A stretch of DNA of 29,124 nucleotides, from IMG/VR virus record IMGVR_UViG_3300021964_000356, positions 1-29,124 of that record; one strand, written 5' to 3'. The notes beneath the pieces were generated by a model that saw nothing but the letters and a program-made list of their open reading frames with translations, had not been told where the DNA came from and searched no databases. Below are positions 24,095-29,124 of the stretch, piece after piece; the first letter of the stretch is position 1, and each line of letters opens with the position of its first letter. The position numbers and the translations under genes are program-made. Origin of the DNA: a virus.

Positions 24095-25144
24095 ATGGCA
24101 AATAAGGATTTATTAGAGCTCCTCAATAACATGGATAAGGAGCCGGAGACACCCTCCTCACCACATGAAAGAGTTTTATTTATTGACGGTCTAAATCTAT
24201 TTTTTAGAAACTTTGCCATGCTTAACATTGTTAATGAACATGGTGTTCACGTAGGTGGACTAGGCGGTTTTCTTCGTTCATTGGGGACTCTAATAAATAC
24301 TATTGAGCCAACTTCAATGTATATAATTTTTGATGGGGAAAATTCCTCTATGAACCGAAAAAATATCCTTTCAGAATACAAGGCAGGTCGTCATCAGTCT
24401 CGTATTACTAACTGGGATATTTTTGAAGACGTAGGAGATGAACACGATGCTAAAGTAGATCAAATTGTAAGATTAATTGATTATTTAAAGTGTCTTCCTG
24501 TTAAAACCGTAGCGCTCGATAAGGTAGAGGCCGACGATATAATCGCGCATTTAGCAAGTGAAATCACATCAACTAATGATAACTCCCGTGCATTTATTGT
24601 ATCAAGTGATAAGGATTTTATTCAATTAGCCAGTGATAAAATCTGTGTATATCGTCCTATAGAAAAAGATTACTATACAGCAGATACAGTACAGAAAAAA
24701 TTTGGAGTATTACCTGAAAACTTTATTTTATATAAAGTACTAATGGGAGATGCTTCTGATAAAGTACCTGGAATTAAAGGATTAGGGGCTAAAAAATTAG
24801 CCAAATTATTCCCAGAATTAGGAGAACGTAGTCTTACTTTAGATGATATTATAGAAATTAGTGCTGAAAAACATAAGGAACATTTAATTTATTCTCGTGT
24901 AGTTCTTCAAGAAAATGATCTTAGGAATAATTACAAGATTATGAATTTACATGATCCTATGATTAATGAAATTGAAAAAGAATACTTAAACTCTTTAATA
25001 GACGAAGAACCACCCGTGCTTAATCCAAAACCTTTTCTTAGATTCTACCAAGAAGATGGGTTACGTCACTTAATTAAAAACCCTGAATTCTGGCTAAACA
25101 ATCAGTTTCGAACATTAAATAGTTTTGTAAATGACCCTGAGTGA
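24095..25144 (+). CDS. rnh: 5'-3' nuclease, T4 RNase H/FEN-like
   Basis: A 349-residue flap/5' nuclease. Metal-binding acidic residues appear in FIDGLN (D31), IIFDGE (~residues 79-84), EADD (E145, D147, D148), SSDKD (D172, D174) and GDASD (D219, D222). The VPGIKGLGAKKL segment is the helix-hairpin-type DNA-binding motif of this superfamily. The lysine/arginine-rich loop SEYKAGRHQ matches the helical arch. T4 RNase H removes RNA primers from lagging-strand fragments. About 28 residues precede the first nuclease strand, so the start could be slightly downstream, but the ATG 3 bases after uvsX fits the operon spacing. It overlaps the helicase start by 14 bases. Confidence 0.88.
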   Translation: MANKDLLELLNNMDKEPETPSSPHERVLFIDGLNLFFRNFAMLNIVNEHGVHVGGLGGFLRSLGTLINTIEPTSMYIIFDGENSSMNRKNILSEYKAGRHQSRITNWDIFEDVGDEHDAKVDQIVRLIDYLKCLPVKTVALDKVEADDIIAHLASEITSTNDNSRAFIVSSDKDFIQLASDKICVYRPIEKDYYTADTVQKKFGVLPENFILYKVLMGDASDKVPGIKGLGAKKLAKLFPELGERSLTLDDIIEISAEKHKEHLIYSRVVLQENDLRNNYKIMNLHDPMINEIEKEYLNSLIDEEPPVLNPKPFLRFYQEDGLRHLIKNPEFWLNNQFRTLNSFVNDPE

Positions 25145-26507
25145 TTTAAATAAATACGGACCAGCATTTCAAATTAAGGTTATTCATTCCTTACTTGAAC
25201 GTAAAGAATTTTTAATTAATATCCATGATATTTTAGATTCATCATATTTTGATAATCAAGCACATAAATGGATTATTGATAATATTCTTAAGTATTACAA
25301 CGATTATCATACAACCCCTACTCCTGAGGTATTAAAGGCAGAATATGAAAAAGTTACAAATGATGTTTTAAAGGTATCCATTAGAGAACAACTTAGAGAT
25401 GCTTATAAAATAGTAGCTTCAGATGCTGAGTATATTCAAACCGAATTCTCAGCATTTTGTAAGAATCAACAATTAAAAAAAGCATTATTAGGCAGTGTTG
25501 ATTTACTTCAGGCTGAAGATTATGATTCAATTCGAGGATTAATCGATAATGCTCTTAAAGCTGGGATGGATAAAAATATTGGACATGAATACATGAAAGA
25601 TATTGAAACACGTTATAGAGAAGAACAACGTATTACAATCCCAACACCTTGGCCTCAATTTAATGATATTTTACAAGGGGGTTTAGGTAATGGTGATTTT
25701 GGTTTGATTTTTGGTGGTCCGGGTGCTGGTAAATCTTGGTCATTAGTAGCATTAGCTGGTAATGCTGTCAAAATGGGATTTAATGTTGTTTATTATACAT
25801 TAGAGTTAGGTGAAGATTATGTAGGTAGAAGATTTGATGCTCATTTTACAGGCATCCCAGCTAACGAAATTACACTTCATAAAGATAAAGTTGAAGCAGT
25901 TATGACTAAGTTACCTGGAAATTTGATTATTAAAGAATTTCCACCTAATAAAGCATCTATATCAACTATTGAATCTCATATCCAAAAATGCGAGGATTTA
26001 GGTACTAAAATTGATTTAGTAGTTATCGATTATGTTGACCTTCTTCGATCAAAGAAAACAAGTAAGGAGCGTAAGGAAGAAATTGATGATATTTATATAA
26101 GCACTAAAGGATTAGCCCGCGAGCTTAATATCCCAATTTGGTCAGCTTCTCAAGTAAACAGACAAGGAGCTCAAGACGAAGTAATTGAAGGGCATAAAGC
26201 AGCGGGCTCTTATGACAAAATGATGATTACAGATTTTGCAGCATCCATTAGTCGTAGAGCAAAGGATAAACAAACAGGAGTAGGTAAACTCCATATAATG
26301 AAAAATCGATACGGAATGGACGGACTTACTTACAATGCTGCTATCAATATTGCTATTGGTGAGTATAAAATTGTAAGTAATGAAGAATACGAAGCATTAG
26401 CTGGTCCTTCTGAATCCAATACAAATGAAGGTTCTACCATTACTGACAACTTTAGTTTAGCTGAAAAAAACCAACTTAGTCAACTAAAGGGATTATTGAA
26501 TTTATAA
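25131..26507 (+). CDS. gp41: Replicative DNA helicase, DnaB/gp41-like
   Basis: A 458-residue DnaB-type helicase. Residues ~1-150 are the N-terminal helical domain that contacts primase. The RecA-like motor domain has Walker A GGPGAGKS (195-202, K201), YYTLELGEDYVGRRFDA (motif H1a), Walker B VVIDYVDLL (D300), a Gln in SASQVNRQ (motif H3) and the arginine-finger region ISRRAKDK (~residues 380-387). Length is close to T4 gp41 (475). It unwinds the fork for lagging-strand synthesis. Its start lies inside the nuclease gene, so translation is coupled. No primase gene is visible in the window. Confidence 0.92.
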   Translation: MTLSDLNKYGPAFQIKVIHSLLERKEFLINIHDILDSSYFDNQAHKWIIDNILKYYNDYHTTPTPEVLKAEYEKVTNDVLKVSIREQLRDAYKIVASDAEYIQTEFSAFCKNQQLKKALLGSVDLLQAEDYDSIRGLIDNALKAGMDKNIGHEYMKDIETRYREEQRITIPTPWPQFNDILQGGLGNGDFGLIFGGPGAGKSWSLVALAGNAVKMGFNVVYYTLELGEDYVGRRFDAHFTGIPANEITLHKDKVEAVMTKLPGNLIIKEFPPNKASISTIESHIQKCEDLGTKIDLVVIDYVDLLRSKKTSKERKEEIDDIYISTKGLARELNIPIWSASQVNRQGAQDEVIEGHKAAGSYDKMMITDFAASISRRAKDKQTGVGKLHIMKNRYGMDGLTYNAAINIAIGEYKIVSNEEYEALAGPSESNTNEGSTITDNFSLAEKNQLSQLKGLLNL

Positions 26508-26528
26508 CTTTTTAATTAAATTATTACA

Positions 26529-27515
26529 ATGGCAAAGAAGAAATCTCTCTTGCAAGAACGTATTGTCTATAAACCATTCGAATATCCGAAAGCACATGAG
26601 TATTGGATGAAACAACAACAAGCACACTGGTTACATACCGAAGTGCCTATGATGAGTGATGTTAATGATTGGAAACAAAATTTAACTGAAACAGAAAAAA
26701 ATATTATTGGTTCAATCCTTAAAGGATTTGCCCAAACTGAAACAGTAGTAAACGATTATTGGTCAGGGTTGGTAACAAAATGGTTTCGTAAACCAGAAGT
26801 TATAATGATGGCTACAACTTTCGGCGCATTTGAAACAATCCACGCTGAAGCATATTCACTATTAAATGAAGAACTTGGTCTTGATGATTTCTCTGAATTC
26901 CTGGAAGATGAGACTACGATGGCAAAAATTGAAAATCTTATGTCTGTTAGGGATAGTTTTAATGGTGAGAAAGACTGGCACGAAATTGCTAAGTCACTCG
27001 CTATATTCTCAGCATTTACCGAGGGAGTTAATTTATTCTCTTCCTTCGCCGTTCTCTTATCTTTCAAGATGCGAAACAAGCTTAAGGGAGTGGGTCAAAT
27101 TGTTGAATGGTCTATTAGAGACGAATCAATGCATTCCGAAGCAGGATGCTGGTTATTTAGAACACTTATCGAAGAGAATCCTCAACTCAAAACTCCAGAA
27201 CTTGAAGCAGCCATAAATGAAGCAGCTTTACTTTCTTTACAACTTGAGCTTGATTTTATTAATAAAGTTTACGAGCTTGGTGACTTAGAAGGATGTAATA
27301 AAAATGATTTAATTCACTTTATTAAAAATAGAGTAAACACAAAATTAGGAGATTTAGGTTATAAACCCATTATTGATGATGTTGATATGAATGCTGTAGG
27401 TAGAATGAAATGGTTTGACCATTTATCAGCAGGAAAACAACACACAGACTTTTTTGCAAATAGAGTAACAAATTATTCAAAAGGCCACATGGAGTGGGAT
27501 GAAAGTATTTTTTAA
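26529..27515 (+). CDS. nrdB: Class I ribonucleotide reductase small subunit
   Basis: A 328-residue ferritin-like subunit that holds the metal/radical cofactor for making deoxynucleotides. All six ligands are seen with E. coli spacing within each pair: E71, E102, H105, E165, E199 and H202. Y109 stands seven residues after E102, as E. coli Y122 follows E115, so a tyrosyl radical is possible. The first ligand is Glu, not the Asp (D84) of E. coli R2, a variation known in other class I groups such as the Chlamydia type. The C-terminus (HMEWDESIF) resembles the tail that docks on the large subunit. nrdA follows after two bases. The gene gives the phage its own nucleotide supply during infection. 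Confidence 0.93.
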   Translation: MAKKKSLLQERIVYKPFEYPKAHEYWMKQQQAHWLHTEVPMMSDVNDWKQNLTETEKNIIGSILKGFAQTETVVNDYWSGLVTKWFRKPEVIMMATTFGAFETIHAEAYSLLNEELGLDDFSEFLEDETTMAKIENLMSVRDSFNGEKDWHEIAKSLAIFSAFTEGVNLFSSFAVLLSFKMRNKLKGVGQIVEWSIRDESMHSEAGCWLFRTLIEENPQLKTPELEAAINEAALLSLQLELDFINKVYELGDLEGCNKNDLIHFIKNRVNTKLGDLGYKPIIDDVDMNAVGRMKWFDHLSAGKQHTDFFANRVTNYSKGHMEWDESIF

Positions 27516-27517
27516 TT

Positions 27518-29124
27518 ATGGATAACAATTTAATAGCAGATTACACCCAATGGGTACGTGGTAAAGATTACCCTGAATTTTTTGATGATGTAGCTTTATC
27601 CACAATCAGTAAAGGTTACCTTCTACCAGGGGAAACACCCCGCAAAGCGTATAGACGCGTAGCTAATGCAGTAGCAGACAGATTAGGTAAGCCAGAATTA
27701 GCTAATAAATTCTTTAAATACATTTGGAATGGATGGATTGGTCTCGCATCTCCTGTTCTCAGTAATACTGGTACTGACAGGGGTTTGCCTATTAGCTGTT
27801 TTGGTATTGATACTCCGGATTCGGTACGTGGTATTGGCCTCACTAACGCAGAGCTTATGCGCCTTACTAGTTACGGGGGAGGTGTGGGAATATCCCTTAG
27901 CCGAATTAGACCTAGAGGAACAAATATTAGAGGAAACGGAAAATCTGAAGGAGTAGTGCCATGGGCAAAAATCTATGACTCTACTATTATTGCTACCAAC
28001 CAAGGTTCGGTACGTAGAGGAGCAGCTTCTGTAAACTTAGATATTAACCACTTAGACATTGATGAATTTTTACAAATTCGTAGACCTAAGGGAGATCCAA
28101 ACAGACAATGTCTAAACTTACACCAATGTGCTGTAGTAGACGATCATTTTATGAAGCGTCTAAACGATAGAGATCCGGAAGCAATGAAACTATGGCTTGA
28201 AATTCTCAAATCAAGAGTAGAAACAGGAGAACCGTATATTATGTTTAAGGATAATGTTAACAAAGCAAATCCTTTAGCTTACATGATGAATAACCTTGAT
28301 GTAAGTATGACTAACATTTGTACTGAAATTACACTTCACACAGATGAAGAACATAGCTTTATTTGTTGTTTATCTTCACTTAATTTAGCTAAGTATGATG
28401 AATGGAAAGATACAGATGTTGTAGAAACTTCGATTTGGTTCTTAGATGGTATAATGGAGGAATTTATCCAAAAAACTAATGGTAAAGAATCAATGATTCG
28501 TACTCATAGACATGCTAAAAAAGGTAGAGCATTAGGTTTAGGGGTAATGGGTTGGCATACTTTCCTACAACAAAAAGGCCTACCATTTAACTCAATCGCT
28601 TCTACTGCCTGGACACACACTATTTTTAGTGATATCCAGAAAAAAGCAGAAAAAGCTTCTCGTGATCTAGCTGAAGAATATGGCGAACCACTTTGGTGTA
28701 AAGGTACAGGTATGAGAAATACCCACTTGTTAGCTATTGCCCCTACAGTATCTAATTCACGTATCAATTCATGTTCAGCAGGTATTGAACCCCAACCAGC
28801 AAATATTTACACATTTAATGGTGCTAAAGGTACTTTTATTGTAAAAAATCCTGAACTAGAAACTTTACTAGAATCTAAAGGACATAATACAGATAAAGTA
28901 TGGGATCAAATCTTAGCTGATGGAGGCTCAGTAGTAAATCTTCCTCATAACGTATTAAGTGAAGATGAAAAAGAAGTATTCTTAACCTTTCCAGAAATTA
29001 ACCAGTTAGGACTAGTACAGCAAGCAGCTGTTCGTCAAAAGTATATTGACCAAACTCAATCACTTAATCTTTCTTTTGCACCAACTGATTCACCTAAATG
29101 GATTAATCAAGTGCATATGGAGGC
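27518..29124 (+). CDS. nrdA: Class I ribonucleotide reductase large subunit, 3' end outside window
   Basis: The frame runs from an ATG two bases after nrdB to the window end without a stop (535 codons seen). Active-site residues are present: C94 (LPISC; E. coli C225), N266-x-C268-x-E270 (NICTE; E. coli N437, C439, E441) and C283 (FICCLSSLNL; E. coli C462). NSRINSCSAGIEPQ and DQTQSLNLSF are typical of the barrel. Since C94 equals E. coli C225, about 130 N-terminal residues are missing, including the ATP-cone. Overall activity would then not be shut off by dATP, which suits a phage. The C-terminal redox cysteines are beyond the window. Some stretches (~27600-27900) seem richer in G+C than the neighbours. 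Confidence 0.92.
   Translation, partial: MDNNLIADYTQWVRGKDYPEFFDDVALSTISKGYLLPGETPRKAYRRVANAVADRLGKPELANKFFKYIWNGWIGLASPVLSNTGTDRGLPISCFGIDTPDSVRGIGLTNAELMRLTSYGGGVGISLSRIRPRGTNIRGNGKSEGVVPWAKIYDSTIIATNQGSVRRGAASVNLDINHLDIDEFLQIRRPKGDPNRQCLNLHQCAVVDDHFMKRLNDRDPEAMKLWLEILKSRVETGEPYIMFKDNVNKANPLAYMMNNLDVSMTNICTEITLHTDEEHSFICCLSSLNLAKYDEWKDTDVVETSIWFLDGIMEEFIQKTNGKESMIRTHRHAKKGRALGLGVMGWHTFLQQKGLPFNSIASTAWTHTIFSDIQKKAEKASRDLAEEYGEPLWCKGTGMRNTHLLAIAPTVSNSRINSCSAGIEPQPANIYTFNGAKGTFIVKNPELETLLESKGHNTDKVWDQILADGGSVVNLPHNVLSEDEKEVFLTFPEINQLGLVQQAAVRQKYIDQTQSLNLSFAPTDSPKWINQVHME

Noticed and set aside
26866-27216. 116-codon plus-strand frame inside nrdB
   Set aside because: It overlaps nrdB ligand residues in another frame and has no recognisable pattern.
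27616-28003. Short frames on both strands at the start of nrdA
   Set aside because: All overlap the conserved nrdA frame with its active-site residues; they are shadows.

Overview
This window reads as part of a large, strictly virulent-looking, T4-like contractile-tailed bacteriophage (myovirus) genome. Every supported gene lies on the + strand, spacing is tight (many 4-nt ATGA overlaps), and the DNA is AT-rich (by eye roughly one third G+C). Recognisable T4-type modules are tail sheath (gp18), tail tube (gp19), a gp26-type tail protein, tape measure, baseplate proteins, ssDNA-binding protein (gp32), UvsX recombinase, RNase H-type 5' nuclease, DnaB-like helicase (gp41) and class I ribonucleotide reductase (NrdB/NrdA). 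No integrase, repressor, tRNA, IS element or CRISPR array is visible. Almost no start codon has a Shine-Dalgarno sequence; leaders are A/T-rich. Together with TATATTTA-type motifs upstream of several units, this suggests a Bacteroidota (flavobacteria-like) host, but that is inference.

Region 1 (1-1551): the 3' part of a gene for a collagen-like, proline-free Gly-X-Y fibre protein, very rich in Thr, Ser and Asn. The Gly-X-Y phase is perfect over about 1.25 kb except for seven slots where Gly is Arg or Lys. A short C-terminal cap follows.

Region 2 (1606-7095): four translationally coupled genes. They encode a 900-residue multidomain glycosyltransferase (GT4 + GT-A-like middle + GT25-like end), a GT4 glycosyltransferase, an FkbM-type methyltransferase, and a protein resembling TibC/Aah (BAHT) autotransporter O-heptosyltransferases, with a four-cysteine iron-finger pattern. 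Directly after a Ser/Thr-rich fibre gene, this looks like a cassette that glycosylates and methylates the phage's own fibre. It is the most interesting feature of the window. A small coiled-coil protein (7097-7336) separates it from the tail genes.

Region 3 (7387-20398): the tail. Sheath, tube, terminator, gp26-like protein with an overlapping downstream frame (probable programmed frameshift at a T7 run), terminator, tape measure, a small unknown protein, a tube/baseplate-junction protein, a gp53/LysM-like protein, a 1212-residue hub protein carrying a C-terminal zinc amidase, and a conserved-looking structural protein.

Region 4 (20431-29124): replication and nucleotide metabolism. A compact family A DNA polymerase (where T4 has a family B enzyme) with a coupled unknown protein, gp32, UvsX, 5' nuclease, gp41 helicase, NrdB and NrdA (cut by the window end). 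These would make deoxynucleotides, unwind, prime-site process, coat and recombine phage DNA. No intergenic stretch exceeds about 100 bases.
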